A model generated the notes under the pieces. The model was not told where the DNA came from and made no database searches. It saw nothing but the letters and a program-made list of their open reading frames with translations. A stretch of DNA of 64,000 nt from Streptomyces cavernicola (GTDB lineage: Bacteria; Actinomycetota; Actinomycetes; Streptomycetales; Streptomycetaceae): assembly GCF_029968035.1 (NCBI RefSeq), contig NZ_JASCIQ010000003.1:124001-188000 (forward strand), in the 5' to 3' direction. Positions 1 to 9,670 of this stretch are shown here, in pieces (position 1 is the first letter of the stretch; each line of letters starts with the position of its first letter). The position numbers and the translations under genes are program-made.

Positions 1-438
1 GTCCTCCGCCTGGTTGGCGCGACGGCGGCCCTCGAAGGTGAACGGGCGCGTCACCACACCGATGGTGAGGGCGCCGAGGGAGCGTGCGATGTTGGCCACG
101 ACGGGTGCGCCGCCGGTGCCGGTGCCGCCGCCTTCACCGGCGGTGACGAAGACCATGTCGGCCCCCTTGAGGACCTCCTCGATCTCCTCGCGGTGGTCCT
201 CGGCCGCCTTGCGTCCGACTGCCGGATTGGCTCCGGCGCCGAGTCCGCGGGTGAGTTCACGGCCGACGTCGAGCTTGACGTCCGCGTCGCTCATCAACAG
301 GGCTTGCGCGTCGGTGTTGATGGCGATGAACTCGACGCCCTTGAGACCGACCTCGATCATCCGGTTGATGGCATTGACACCACCGCCGCCGACACCGATG
401 ACTTTGATGACTGCGAGGTAGTTCTGCGGTGCTGCCAC
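1..438 (-). CDS. ftsZ: Cell division protein FtsZ (N-terminal part, cut by window edge)
   Basis: Tubulin-like GTPase that polymerises into the cytokinetic Z ring or, in streptomycetes, the ladder of Z rings in sporulating hyphae. Only the first 146 codons lie in the window; the rest runs off the left edge. The protein starts from GTG ([20 protein letters not shown]) and shows the conserved N-terminal nucleotide-binding strand ([14 protein letters not shown]), the T3-region sequence and the tubulin signature [13 protein letters not shown] near residues 105-118. It is the last gene of the dcw cluster and is separated from ftsQ by 277 bases that carry its own promoter region. Identification is secure. 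Confidence 0.98.
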   Translation of the reverse strand, partial: MAAPQNYLAVIKVIGVGGGGVNAINRMIEVGLKGVEFIAINTDAQALLMSDADVKLDVGRELTRGLGAGANPAVGRKAAEDHREEIEEVLKGADMVFVTAGEGGGTGTGGAPVVANIARSLGALTIGVVTRPFTFEGRRRANQAED

Positions 439-715
439 GTCGAAGGCCTCTCGCCTCGAGTTACGTGTCGCCGCTTCGCCGTGCGTGCGGTGCGACGACT
501 GATGCCGAATTGGGACGGTCCGAACGCCGACCCGAACCCTAACGCTGAAGTTTAGGGTTACCAGTGTGTCTGTTCCCTGGAGTCTTCGAAACAGGACACT
601 AAGTCGACAAGTGGCGCACGTTCAACGAACACGCCGAACCTCCCGTTTTTCTTTTCACCCTATGTGATCAGCCGTTGCGCTGACCAACCAGGGTGCTGGC
701 CAGCGCACTTAGGCG
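439..715 (-). promoter_or_regulatory. ftsZ promoter/leader region
   Basis: Gene-free gap between ftsQ and ftsZ. It contains a perfect inverted repeat with 8-base arms, AACCCTAA at 535-542 and TTAGGGTT at 552-559, spaced by 9 bases, and two GACAC pentamers (595-599 on the plus strand, 566-570 on the minus strand). GACAC is the core recognised by the sporulation regulators WhiA/WhiB, and Streptomyces ftsZ is known to have several promoters, one of them developmental. On the minus strand TTGTCG followed about 18 bases later by AAGACT is a possible promoter. The exact transcription starts cannot be assigned from sequence. Confidence 0.6.
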
Positions 716-1534
716 TCAACTCCCTGACACGGCAGGGGCGGTGGGGGCGCTCACATCGAAGCGTTCGGCCTTCGGTTCGGCTTTCATCAGCGCGGTGAGG
801 GAGGCCGCCTTCACGTCGCCCTTCTCCACGCTGCCCCAGTCGACGGTGCGTTGGCCCTTCAGCTCGACTGAAATGGAGTCATATGAACGCACTTGAACGG
901 TTCGTGCGTCCTTGGCGACCGTTGCCGGCAGGTCTCCGGCCACGCGTACCGCGGCCCGCAACAGACGGTTCGTACCAAAGCGGTTGAGACTCGGGGAGGC
1001 CGCGGCGTTCAATTCGAGAAGCGGAACACCCTTGGGTGCGCGGGCAACTGTTGCGAACTGCACGCCCTTTGCGTCCACTTCGACGAACTTTCCGCCCTTT
1101 TCGATGAGGAGCACCGGCTTGCGTTCGGTCACTTTCAGACCGATTTCGTGCGGCCAGGAACGTTCGACGACGACGGTGTCGATACGGCGCAGCCTTTTCC
1201 GGAGCCGATCCTCAATCCCGTCCGTGTCGACGGAAATCAGCGGTGCGCCGACCGGAACCTCCGCTGCCGCGCGCACCTGTTGAGTGGTCAACACCTCGGT
1301 GCCGGAGGTCTGTACGCGTTCCACGCGCAGCCACTGCGATCCGTAGAGCAGCCAGACGACTCCGGCGGAGAGGAGCACGACGGCGATCCCCGTGATCACG
1401 AGGACCCGGGTCGGCGGTCGCCGAAGTCGGCGGCCGCCGCCCGTCGGTCGGGGTGGGCGGGCCGGTGCTTCCCCCTGCTTGCGTTCGCCTCGTTCGGCGG
1501 TGGTGGGTCCGGCCACGCTCCCCTGCCTTCTCAC
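716..1534 (-). CDS. ftsQ: Cell division protein FtsQ/DivIB
   Basis: Single-pass membrane protein of the divisome that links FtsL and related proteins and controls septal peptidoglycan synthesis. The 272-residue product has a basic, proline-rich cytoplasmic N terminus, one membrane segment at about residues 45-65 (VLVITGIAVVLLSAGVVWLL), then a POTRA domain (residues about 72-140, LRVERVQTSGTEVLT...) and the FtsQ beta domain. The GTG start overlaps the murG stop (GTGA), the coupling seen elsewhere in this operon; an internal GTG six codons later is an alternative. Lies between murG and ftsZ. Confidence 0.95.
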   Translation of the reverse strand: MRRQGSVAGPTTAERGERKQGEAPARPPRPTGGGRRLRRPPTRVLVITGIAVVLLSAGVVWLLYGSQWLRVERVQTSGTEVLTTQQVRAAAEVPVGAPLISVDTDGIEDRLRKRLRRIDTVVVERSWPHEIGLKVTERKPVLLIEKGGKFVEVDAKGVQFATVARAPKGVPLLELNAAASPSLNRFGTNRLLRAAVRVAGDLPATVAKDARTVQVRSYDSISVELKGQRTVDWGSVEKGDVKAASLTALMKAEPKAERFDVSAPTAPAVSGS

Positions 1535-2625
1535 GCCCGGTGGCGTGCCGCAATCGCCTCGTAGACCATGCCGACGAGGAGTTCGTCGGCGTCCCGGCGG
1601 CCGAACTCGGCGGCGGCGCGGGACATCTCGTACAGCCGGTGGGGGTCGGCGAGCACCGGGAGGACGTTCTCCTTGACCCAGTCCGGGGTCAGTTCGGCGT
1701 CGTCGACCAGGACACCGCCGCCGGCCTTGACCACCGGCTGGGCGTTCAGCCGCTGTTCGCCGTTGCCGATGGGCAGCGGGACGTAGGCGGCCGGGAGTCC
1801 GACGGCGGAGAGTTCGGCGACGGTCATCGCGCCCGCGCGGCAGAGCATCATGTCGGCCGCGGCGTACGCGAGATCCATCCGGTCCACGTACGGTACCGGG
1901 ACGTACGGCGGCATCCCCGGCATGTTGTCGACCTGCGGCAGTTCGTTCTTCGGGCCGACCGCGTGCAGGACCTGGATGCCGGCGCGCTGCAGATGCGGAA
2001 CGACCTGCTGGACCACCTCGTTGAGGCGGCGGGCGCCCTGCGAGCCGCCGGACACGAGCAGCGTCGGCAGGTTGGGGTCGAGCCCGAACGCGGCGCGGGC
2101 CTCGGGCCGCACCTGGGCGCGGTCGAGGGTGGCGATGGTGCGGCGCAACGGGATGCCGATGTACTTGGCGTCGCGCAGCTTGCTGTCCGGGGACGAGACC
2201 GCGACCTGGGACGCGTACCGCGAACCGATCTTGTTGGCGAGGCCGGGCCGGGCGTTGGCCTCGTGCACCACGATCGGCACGCCGAGGCGCTTCGCCGCGA
2301 GGTAGCCGGGCAGCGCCACGTAACCGCCGAAGCCGACGACGGCGTCCGCCTTGGTGCGCTCCAGGATCTGCTCGGCGGCCTTGATGGTGCCGCGCAGCCG
2401 GCCCGGGACCGTGATCAGTTCGGGCGTGGGCTTACGGGGCAGCGGTACGGCGGGGATCAGCGCGAGGTCGTAGCCACGCTCCGGGACGAGCCGGGTCTCC
2501 AGGCCCTTCTCTGTGCCCAGGGCCGTGATGCCCACGGTGGGGTCCTGCCTGCGCAGGGCGTCCGCGAGGGCGAGCGCGGGCTCGATGTGGCCGGCGGTCC
2601 CCCCACCGGCGAGTACGACATGCAC
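1531..2625 (-). CDS. murG: UDP-GlcNAc--lipid I GlcNAc transferase MurG
   Basis: Adds GlcNAc from UDP-GlcNAc to lipid I to give lipid II at the inner face of the membrane. The 364-residue protein begins with the diagnostic MurG loop GGGTAGHIEPALALAD (residues 7-22), carries the second glycine-rich loop VSGGSQGARRLNEVV near residue 190 and the acceptor region EANARPGLANKIG. GT-B fold, family GT28, normal length. It starts 6 bases after the ftsW stop and overlaps ftsQ by 4 bases, so the three are probably co-translated. Confidence 0.98.
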   Translation of the reverse strand: MHVVLAGGGTAGHIEPALALADALRRQDPTVGITALGTEKGLETRLVPERGYDLALIPAVPLPRKPTPELITVPGRLRGTIKAAEQILERTKADAVVGFGGYVALPGYLAAKRLGVPIVVHEANARPGLANKIGSRYASQVAVSSPDSKLRDAKYIGIPLRRTIATLDRAQVRPEARAAFGLDPNLPTLLVSGGSQGARRLNEVVQQVVPHLQRAGIQVLHAVGPKNELPQVDNMPGMPPYVPVPYVDRMDLAYAAADMMLCRAGAMTVAELSAVGLPAAYVPLPIGNGEQRLNAQPVVKAGGGVLVDDAELTPDWVKENVLPVLADPHRLYEMSRAAAEFGRRDADELLVGMVYEAIAARHRA

Positions 2626-2631
2626 CGAAAT

Positions 2632-3993
2632 TCACCGCTCTCCGGACGGTCGCGCCTTGACGCGCCGTCTCATCGTGTTCCATCTCACCGCAGCCCGCTT
2701 CCTACCAGAGGCGGACGAACGCATGGCAAGCGCTGCTTTCGCCGCGGGCTCCTCGCGCGCGAAGGCGATGAGGAGTCCGACGGCGAACATCGTCGGCAAC
2801 AGGGCGGAACCTCCGTAGGAGAACAGCGGGAGGGGGACGCCGGCGATCGGCAACAGGCCGAGCACCGCACCGATGTTGACCACGGCCTGGGCCGTGATCC
2901 AGGTGGTCACACCTCCCGCGGCATACCTCACGAAGGGGTCCTCCGTGCGTCCGGCCACGCGGATACCCGCATAGCCTAGAGCCGCGAACAGAGCGAGCAC
3001 CGACAGCGTCCCCGCCAGCCCCAGTTCCTCCCCGGTGATGGCGAAGATGAAGTCGGTGTGCGGTTCAGGGAGTTGACCCCATTTTTCCACACTCGCTCCC
3101 AGACCGGAACCGAAGAATCCGCCGGAGGCCAGGGCGTAGATTCCGTGCACGGCCTGCCAGCACCGGTCGCCCTCGCCGGGGTCGGTGGCGCCCAGGCATT
3201 CCAGGCGGGCCATCCGGTTGGGGCTCGTCCGGATCAGGATGAAGCCGATCAGGGCTGCGACGGAGAGCACACCGGCGAAGAGCCGCGTGGGGGCGCCCGC
3301 GAGCCAGAGCAGGCCGAAGAGGATCGCCGTGAGAATGATCGCGGTGCCCATGTCGCCGCCGAGCATGATCAGACCGAGCAGCATGAACGCGACCGGCACC
3401 AGCGGCACCAGCATGTGCTTCCACTGCGTGAGGAGCCGCTTGTCCTGCTTGCGCGCGAGCAGGTCCGCGCCCCACAGGACGAGCGCCAACTTCCCGAACT
3501 CGCTCGGCTGGAGCTGGAACGGGCCGCCCAGATAGATCCAGTTCTGGTTGCCGTTCACCGAATGCCCTATCCCGGGCACCTGCACCAGGACCATCAGGAA
3601 GACCGAGCCGGCCAGGATCGGGTACGCGAACGCCCGGTGCAGCTTGACCGGCATCCGCATCGCGACGAGCAGCAGGATCGACCCGAGCACCGCCGCGACG
3701 AACTGCTTGCCGAAGAAGTACGAGGCGGGCAGGTTGAGTTGCAGCGCCTGGATCATGGACGCGCTGTAGACCATCACCAGGCCGAGCACGGTGATCAGCA
3801 GGCTGCTGCCGAGGATCACGTAGTACGCGGTGAGCGGCCGGTCCCAGGCCTTGCGGGCGCGGTCGACGAGGCGCCGCCACGGTCGGTCCCGGGGCGGTCG
3901 TGGCGGTGTCTTCCCGCGCAGCGGCTTCCGGTTCCTGCCCAGCGGAATGGCCGCGCTGCGAACGTCGCGCGCGGCCCTTGCGTCGGCGGGCAT
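2632..3993 (-). CDS. ftsW: SEDS peptidoglycan polymerase FtsW
   Basis: Polytopic SEDS-family glycosyltransferase that polymerises lipid II at the septum together with the transpeptidase FtsI. The 453-residue protein has a basic cytoplasmic N terminus of about 60 residues, about ten membrane segments, the SEDS motif NWIYLGGPFQLQPSEFGKLA (around residues 175-195) and the C-terminal signature PLPLFSYGGSALLPTMFAVG. ATG start. It lies 59 bases downstream of murD and 6 bases upstream of murG. Confidence 0.97.
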   Translation of the reverse strand: MPADARAARDVRSAAIPLGRNRKPLRGKTPPRPPRDRPWRRLVDRARKAWDRPLTAYYVILGSSLLITVLGLVMVYSASMIQALQLNLPASYFFGKQFVAAVLGSILLLVAMRMPVKLHRAFAYPILAGSVFLMVLVQVPGIGHSVNGNQNWIYLGGPFQLQPSEFGKLALVLWGADLLARKQDKRLLTQWKHMLVPLVPVAFMLLGLIMLGGDMGTAIILTAILFGLLWLAGAPTRLFAGVLSVAALIGFILIRTSPNRMARLECLGATDPGEGDRCWQAVHGIYALASGGFFGSGLGASVEKWGQLPEPHTDFIFAITGEELGLAGTLSVLALFAALGYAGIRVAGRTEDPFVRYAAGGVTTWITAQAVVNIGAVLGLLPIAGVPLPLFSYGGSALLPTMFAVGLLIAFAREEPAAKAALAMRSSASGRKRAAVRWNTMRRRVKARPSGER

Positions 3994-4052
3994 CGTCGCT
4001 GTCCCCTCCAGTCGTGCCCGCGCCGCCGGGGGCGGCGGGCGGGCCGGTCCGA

Positions 4053-5465
4053 CTAGGCGCGGTCGGCGGCGAGTGCGTGCACGGCGTCCGCGAACGCCTC
4101 GCCGCGCTTGTTGTAGTTGACGAACATGTCCATCGAGGCACAGGCCGGGGCGAGCAGGACGGTGTCACCGGGAGCGGCGAGCCGTGCCGCCTCCTCGACG
4201 GCCGCGGACATCGCCCCAGTGTCGGTCCGGTCGAGGTCGACCACCGGGACTTCGGGGGCGTGTCGGGCCAGGGCTTCGCGGACCAGGTGGCGCTCCTTGC
4301 CGATGAGCACGGCGCCCTTGAGCCGGGGTGCGGAGGCGGCGACCAGCTCGTCGAACGAGGCGCCCTTGGCGAGCCCGCCGGCGATCCACACGATCGACTC
4401 GTACGCGGCCAACGAGGCTTGTGCCGCATGGGGGTTGGTGGCCTTGGAGTCGTCCACGTACGACACATCCGCGACGTCCGCGACGTGCTCGATGCGGTGC
4501 GCGTCGGGGCGGAAGTTGCGCAGTCCGTCGCGCACGGCGGCCGGTTCGACGCCGAAGGCGCGGGCCAGTGCCGCGGCCGCGAGGGCGTTGGCGACGTTGT
4601 GCGGGGCGGGCGGGTTGACGTCCGCGACCTCGGCGAGTTCCTGGGCCTGCTTCTGCCGGTCCTCGACGAAGGCGCGGTCGACCAGGATGCCTTCCACGAC
4701 GCCGAGTTCGGACGGGCGCGGGGTGCCGAGGGTGAAGCCGATCGCGCGGCAGCCCTCCTCGACGTCGGCCTCGCGGACCAGGTCCTCGGTCGCCTTGTCC
4801 GCGACGTTGTAGACGCAGGCGACCTGGTTGCCCTCGTAGATCCGGCCCTTGTCCTTGGCGTACGCCTCCATGGAGCCGTGCCAGTCGAGGTGGTCCGGGG
4901 CCAGGTTGAGGACCGCGGCGGAGTGGGCGCGCAGCGAGGGCGACCAGTGCAGCTGGTAGCTGGAGAGCTCCACGGCGAGTACGTCGTACGTCTCGTCGCC
5001 GAGGACCGCGTCCAGGAGGGAGACGCCGATGTTCCCGACGGCGGCGGTCCTCAGGCCCGCCGCCTCCAGGATCGACGCGAGCATCCGTACGGTCGTGGTC
5101 TTGCCGTTGGTGCCGGTGACCGCGAGCCAGGGGGCGGCGTCGGGGCCGCGCAGGCGCCAGGCCAGTTCGACGTCGCCCCACACCTCGACGCCCGCCTCCG
5201 CGGCGGCCGCGAAGAGCGGCTTGTCGGGCTTCCAGCCGGGCGTCGTGACGACCAGTTCGGTGCCGGGCGGCAGGGTGTCGCCGTCGCCGAGCCGGACCGT
5301 GATGCCGAGCGCTTCAAGGTCCGCGGCCTGTGTACGGGAGCGCTCGTCGTCGCCGTCGTTGACGACCGTGACGTGTGCGCCGAGGCCGTGCAGGACCTTG
5401 GCCGCCGGGATTCCGGAGACGCCGAGCCCGGCGACGGTGACGTGCTTGCCCTGCCAGTCGGTCAC
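4053..5465 (-). CDS. murD: UDP-MurNAc-L-alanine--D-glutamate ligase MurD
   Basis: Cytoplasmic ATP-dependent ligase that adds D-Glu to UDP-MurNAc-L-Ala. The 470-residue product shows an N-terminal Rossmann-like UDP-binding domain ([18 protein letters not shown]), the Mur ligase P-loop [14 protein letters not shown] near residue 120 and a C-terminal domain with SKATNPHAA. The frame is open far upstream, so the start is a choice: GTG at 5463-5465 (VTDWQGKHV) makes a GTGA overlap with the mraY stop, as at other junctions of this operon; ATG at 5478-5480 would add five residues. Confidence 0.96.
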   Translation of the reverse strand: MTDWQGKHVTVAGLGVSGIPAAKVLHGLGAHVTVVNDGDDERSRTQAADLEALGITVRLGDGDTLPPGTELVVTTPGWKPDKPLFAAAAEAGVEVWGDVELAWRLRGPDAAPWLAVTGTNGKTTTVRMLASILEAAGLRTAAVGNIGVSLLDAVLGDETYDVLAVELSSYQLHWSPSLRAHSAAVLNLAPDHLDWHGSMEAYAKDKGRIYEGNQVACVYNVADKATEDLVREADVEEGCRAIGFTLGTPRPSELGVVEGILVDRAFVEDRQKQAQELAEVADVNPPAPHNVANALAAAALARAFGVEPAAVRDGLRNFRPDAHRIEHVADVADVSYVDDSKATNPHAAQASLAAYESIVWIAGGLAKGASFDELVAASAPRLKGAVLIGKERHLVREALARHAPEVPVVDLDRTDTGAMSAAVEEAARLAAPGDTVLLAPACASMDMFVNYNKRGEAFADAVHALAADRA

Positions 5466-6532
5466 TTGTCCGCTGCCCATCCCGCGTAGAAGATGCCGAG
5501 TCCGACGATGACGCACATGCCCTGGATGATCCAGAAGCGGACCACCACAAGGACCTCGGACCACCCCTTGAGTTCGAAGTGGTGCTGCAGCGGCGCCATC
5601 CGGAAGACGCGCTTGCCGGTGAGGCGGAAGGAGCCGACCTGGATCACCACGGACATGGTGATGAGGACGAACAGGCCGCCGAGGAGCGCGAGAAGGAGTT
5701 CCGTGCGCGAGCAGATCGCGAGGCCGGCGAGCGCGCCGCCGAGCGCGAGCGAACCGGTGTCGCCCATGAAGATCTTGGCCGGCGAGGTGTTCCACCACAG
5801 GAAGCCGAAGCACGCGCCCATCAACGCCGAGGCCACGATGGCCAGGTCGAGCGGGTCGCGGACCTCGAAACAGGCCGCCGGGTTGGTCAGGGTCACCGCG
5901 TTGGCGCAGGACTCCTGGAACTGCCAGACGCCGATGAACGTGTACGCGCCGAAGACCATCACGGAGGCGCCGGTGGCGAGGCCGTCCAGGCCGTCCGTGA
6001 GGTTCACGCCGTTCGACATGGCCAGGATCATGAAGAGCGCCCAGACCACGAAGAGCACCGGGCCGATCGACCAGCCGAAGTCCTGCACGAACGAAAGCTT
6101 CGTGGAGGCCGGGGTGTTGCCGCGGTTGTCCGCGAACTGCAGCGCGAGCACCGCGAAGGTGACGCCGACGATCAGCTGGCCGGCCATCTTGGCCTTGGCC
6201 CGCAGACCGAGCGAGCGCCGCTTGATGATCTTGATGTAGTCGTCGAGGAAGCCGACGAGGCCCATGCCCGCCATCAGGAAGAGCACGAGCAGACCGGAGA
6301 ACGTGGTCGGCGCTCCGGTGATCAGCTTGGCGCCGAAGTACGCGAGGATCGTCGCCAGGATGAAGGCGATGCCACCCATGGTCGGCGTACCGCGCTTGCT
6401 GGCGTGCTCGCGCGGGCCGTCGTCCCGGATGTACTGGCCGTAGCCCTTCTTGGCCAGGAGCTTGATCAGCAGCGGGGTGCCGATCAGGGTCAGGAAGAGT
6501 CCGATGACACCCGCGAAGAGGATCTGCCTCAT
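5462..6532 (-). CDS. mraY: Phospho-MurNAc-pentapeptide transferase MraY
   Basis: Integral membrane enzyme transferring phospho-MurNAc-pentapeptide to undecaprenyl phosphate to form lipid I. The 356-residue protein has about ten hydrophobic segments, the Mg-binding motifs GFLDDYIKI (around residue 98) and [15 protein letters not shown] (around residues 173-187), and the conserved [11 protein letters not shown] loop near the C terminus. The ATG start overlaps the murF stop (ATGA), and its stop overlaps the murD start. Confidence 0.98.
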   Translation of the reverse strand: MRQILFAGVIGLFLTLIGTPLLIKLLAKKGYGQYIRDDGPREHASKRGTPTMGGIAFILATILAYFGAKLITGAPTTFSGLLVLFLMAGMGLVGFLDDYIKIIKRRSLGLRAKAKMAGQLIVGVTFAVLALQFADNRGNTPASTKLSFVQDFGWSIGPVLFVVWALFMILAMSNGVNLTDGLDGLATGASVMVFGAYTFIGVWQFQESCANAVTLTNPAACFEVRDPLDLAIVASALMGACFGFLWWNTSPAKIFMGDTGSLALGGALAGLAICSRTELLLALLGGLFVLITMSVVIQVGSFRLTGKRVFRMAPLQHHFELKGWSEVLVVVRFWIIQGMCVIVGLGIFYAGWAADK

Positions 6533-7923
6533 CGGCCGGAGACCTCACCCTCGATGAGCGCGAACGCGACCTTCTCCAGGCCCACCGACCTGGAGGCCTT
6601 CACGAGCACGACGTCTCCCGGGCGCAGCTCGCTGCGCAGCAGGTCGACCGCCGCCTGTGCGTCGGACACGTGCACCGACTCCTCACCCCACGAACCCTCG
6701 TTGTATGCGCCCAGCTGCAGCCAGGACGCTTCCCTGCCCCCGACCGCGACGAGCTTGCTCACATTGAGCCGGACGGCCAGGCGTCCGACCGCGTCGTGCT
6801 CGACGAGTGCCTCGTCCCCGAGCTCGGCCATCTGTCCGAGCACCGCCCACGTCCGGCGTCCCTTGCCCATGGCCGCGAGCGCGCGCAGTGCGGCTCGCAT
6901 GGACTCGGGGTTCGCGTTGTAGGCGTCGTTGACGACCGTCACGCCGTCCGGGCGCTCGGTGACCTCCATCCGCCAGCGGGACAGGTTGCCCGCTTCGGAG
7001 AGCGCGACCGCGATCTCGTCGGTGGACATCCCGAGTCGGTGGGCGACGGCGGCCGCGGCAAGCGCGTTCGACACGTGGTGCTCACCGTACAGGCGCAAGG
7101 TCACGTCACTGCACCCGGAGGGTGTGTGCAGCGTGAAGGAGGGCTGTCCCTGCTCGGTGAGCCGGACATTCTCGGCGCGTACGTCGGCCTCTTCGGACTC
7201 GCCGAAGAGCAGCACGTCGGCCTGCGTACGCGAGGACATCGCGCGTACGAGGGGGTCGTCGGCGTTGAGGATCGCGGTGCCGTCGGCCGGGAGAGCTTCC
7301 ACCAACTCGCCCTTGGCCTGGGCGATCTGCTCGCGGCCGCCGAACTCGCCGATGTGGGCGGAGCCGACGTTCAGCACGACGCCGATCTTCGGCGGGGTGA
7401 GGCCGGTGAGGTACCGGATGTGGCCGATGCCGCGGGCGCCCATCTCGAGGACCAGGTGCCTGGTCTCCTCGGTGGCGGTGAGCGCGGTGATCGGCAGGCC
7501 GATCTCGTTGTTGAGGGAGCCGGGCGTCCACACCGTGGGGGCCTTGCGCTGCAGGAGCTGCGCGATCAGGTCCTTGGTGGAGGTCTTGCCCGCGGAGCCG
7601 GTGAGGGCGATGAGGGTGGTGCCGAGCCGGGAGACGACGGCGCGTGCGAGGGCGCCGAGCGCCTTCTCGACGTCGTCGACCACGATCGCGGGCACGCCGA
7701 CGGGCCGGGTGGCGAGCACGGCGGCCGCTCCCGACTCGATGGCGCGCTCGGCGTAGTCGTGGCCGTCGACCTTCTCGCCGACGAAGGCGGCGAAGAGGCT
7801 GCCGGGCTCGACCTTGCGGGAGTCGATGACCACGGGGCCGGTGACCTGGCGGTCGCCGTCCGGTATGTCGTACGGCTGCCCGCCGACGACGGAGGCGATC
7901 TCGGCGAGGGAGAGGGCGATCAC
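6529..7923 (-). CDS. murF: UDP-MurNAc-tripeptide--D-alanyl-D-alanine ligase MurF
   Basis: ATP-dependent ligase adding D-Ala-D-Ala to the UDP-MurNAc-tripeptide, the last cytoplasmic precursor step. The 464-residue product reads [20 protein letters not shown] from GTG at 7921-7923, five codons into no other gene and preceded by AGGGA six bases upstream; the murE stop lies 4 bases before it. It has the Mur ligase P-loop [15 protein letters not shown] near residue 110, the GARGIGHI segment and the conserved [15 protein letters not shown] motif. It overlaps mraY by 4 bases. Confidence 0.97.
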   Translation of the reverse strand: MIALSLAEIASVVGGQPYDIPDGDRQVTGPVVIDSRKVEPGSLFAAFVGEKVDGHDYAERAIESGAAAVLATRPVGVPAIVVDDVEKALGALARAVVSRLGTTLIALTGSAGKTSTKDLIAQLLQRKAPTVWTPGSLNNEIGLPITALTATEETRHLVLEMGARGIGHIRYLTGLTPPKIGVVLNVGSAHIGEFGGREQIAQAKGELVEALPADGTAILNADDPLVRAMSSRTQADVLLFGESEEADVRAENVRLTEQGQPSFTLHTPSGCSDVTLRLYGEHHVSNALAAAAVAHRLGMSTDEIAVALSEAGNLSRWRMEVTERPDGVTVVNDAYNANPESMRAALRALAAMGKGRRTWAVLGQMAELGDEALVEHDAVGRLAVRLNVSKLVAVGGREASWLQLGAYNEGSWGEESVHVSDAQAAVDLLRSELRPGDVVLVKASRSVGLEKVAFALIEGEVSGR

Positions 7924-7927
7924 TGCT

Positions 7928-9619
7928 TCATCCCTGGGTGTTCTGAGTGGCGTTGCGGCGGCTGTGCTCGATGGCGGCGCGCAGCACGTCACGGTCGTCG
8001 AAGGGGCGTACCACTCCGTTGATGTCCTGGCCCTGCTCGTGGCCCTTGCCGGCGACGAGGACGGTGTCCCCGGGGCGGGCGCGGTGCACGGCCGAGGCGA
8101 TGGCGGCGGCCCGGTCCTCGAAGACCTGGACGTCGCCGCGCTCGTGGACCGGCACCTCGGCGGCGCCGGCGAGCATGGTGGCGAGGATCGAGAGGGGGTC
8201 CTCGGAGCGGGGGTTGTCCGAGGTGAGGACGGCGGTGTCGGCGAGCCGGGCGGCCGCCGCACCCATCGGCATGCGCTTGGTCTGGTCGCGGTCGCCGCCG
8301 CAGCCGAGGACGATGTGCAGCTTGCCCTCGGTGACCTTGCGCAGGGCGCGGAGCACGGACTCGACGGCGTCGGTCTTGTGCGCGTAGTCCACGACGGCGA
8401 GGTAGTCCTGGCCCGCGTCGACCCGCTCCAGGCGGCCCGGCACTCCGGGGACGGCCGCGATGCCGTCGGCCGCGGTCTGCGGGTCGATGCCGGCGGCGGC
8501 GAGGGCGACGATCGCGGCGAGCGTGTTGGCCACGTTGAACGGCCCGGCGAGCGGCGACTTCGCGGCGATCCGCTCGCCCTTGGGGCCGACGACGGTGAAC
8601 GTGGAGTCCATCGGGCCGACTTCGACGTCCTCGGCGCGCCACTCGGCGTCCGGGTGGCCCTCGGCGGAGAACGTGACGACCGGGACCGTGGCCTCGGTGA
8701 CGAGCCTGCGGCCGTACTCGTCGTCGAAGTTGACGACGCCGAGGCGGGAGCGTTTGGGCGTGAACAGCTGCGCCTTGGCCCGGAAGTAGTCCTCCATGTC
8801 GGAGTGGAACTCCATGTGCTCCGGGCTCAGGTTGTTGAAGACGGCGACGTCGAAGACGCAGCCGTCGACCCGGCCGAGCACGAGGGCGTGGCTGGAGACC
8901 TCCATGGCGACCGAGTCGACGCCGCGCTCGCGCATCACCGCGAACAGCGCCTGCAGATCGGTGGCTTCGGGGGTGGTGCGCTCCGACTTGATGCGGTCGT
9001 CGCCGACGCGCATCTCGACGGTGCCGATCAGGCCGGACTTGTGTCCCGCGGCCTGGAGTCCGCCCTCGACGAGGTACGCGGTGGTGGTCTTGCCGGAGGT
9101 GCCGGTGATGCCGATCTGCAGCAGGTCGCTGCCCGGCTTCCCGTAGATGGTGGCGGCCAGTTCGCCCATGCGGCCGCGCGGGTCGCCCACGATGAGCAGC
9201 GGCAGGCCGGTCGCCGCGGCGCGGTCCATCCCGGCCAGGTCGGTGAGGATCGCGGCGGCGCCGAGGTCGGCGGCCTGCGCGGCGAAGTCCGCGCCGTGGA
9301 CGCGGGCTCCGGGGAGGGCGGCGTAGACGTCACCGGGGCGCACGGCACGGGAGTCGTGCGTGATGCCGGTGATCTCCGCGGCCCCAGGGGCGTCGACACC
9401 CAGCTGCTCGGCGAGGATCGCGAGGGTGCTCGCGGAGACCTGCTCCGGCCGCGGCGGCCCCGGATATGTCACGGGAACGCCCTTCTGGGTGGTTTGGGAC
9501 TGATCAGCGTGTGGCACGGCGGTGAGCGTACCCGGCGCACCCTGCGGGGCGCGAAATGGGAGGTCCTCGTGCGCGGGGCGGACGTTCTGGTTCCCCGGGT
9601 CCGGGGTGATCGTTGTCAC
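7928..9619 (-). CDS. murE: UDP-MurNAc-tripeptide synthetase MurE
   Basis: Adds the diamino acid (LL-diaminopimelate in Streptomyces walls) to UDP-MurNAc-L-Ala-D-Glu. The product has the N-terminal UDP-binding domain (ITHDSRAVRPGDVYAALPG), P-loop TGTSGKTTTAYLVEGGL and the diaminopimelate-specifying motif DNPRSEDP near the C terminus. As drawn (563 residues, GTG) it carries a 50-residue low-complexity leader without a convincing Shine-Dalgarno sequence. GTG at 9470-9472 (VTYPGPPRPEQV), preceded by GAAGGG at good spacing, would give a more usual 514 residues and may be the true start. Confidence 0.95.
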   Translation of the reverse strand: MTTITPDPGNQNVRPAHEDLPFRAPQGAPGTLTAVPHADQSQTTQKGVPVTYPGPPRPEQVSASTLAILAEQLGVDAPGAAEITGITHDSRAVRPGDVYAALPGARVHGADFAAQAADLGAAAILTDLAGMDRAAATGLPLLIVGDPRGRMGELAATIYGKPGSDLLQIGITGTSGKTTTAYLVEGGLQAAGHKSGLIGTVEMRVGDDRIKSERTTPEATDLQALFAVMRERGVDSVAMEVSSHALVLGRVDGCVFDVAVFNNLSPEHMEFHSDMEDYFRAKAQLFTPKRSRLGVVNFDDEYGRRLVTEATVPVVTFSAEGHPDAEWRAEDVEVGPMDSTFTVVGPKGERIAAKSPLAGPFNVANTLAAIVALAAAGIDPQTAADGIAAVPGVPGRLERVDAGQDYLAVVDYAHKTDAVESVLRALRKVTEGKLHIVLGCGGDRDQTKRMPMGAAAARLADTAVLTSDNPRSEDPLSILATMLAGAAEVPVHERGDVQVFEDRAAAIASAVHRARPGDTVLVAGKGHEQGQDINGVVRPFDDRDVLRAAIEHSRRNATQNTQG

Positions 9620-9670
9620 GGGAGTTACCTGTTCCGTATTCCGAGTTCTGTAATTCCGGATCGTCCGGTC

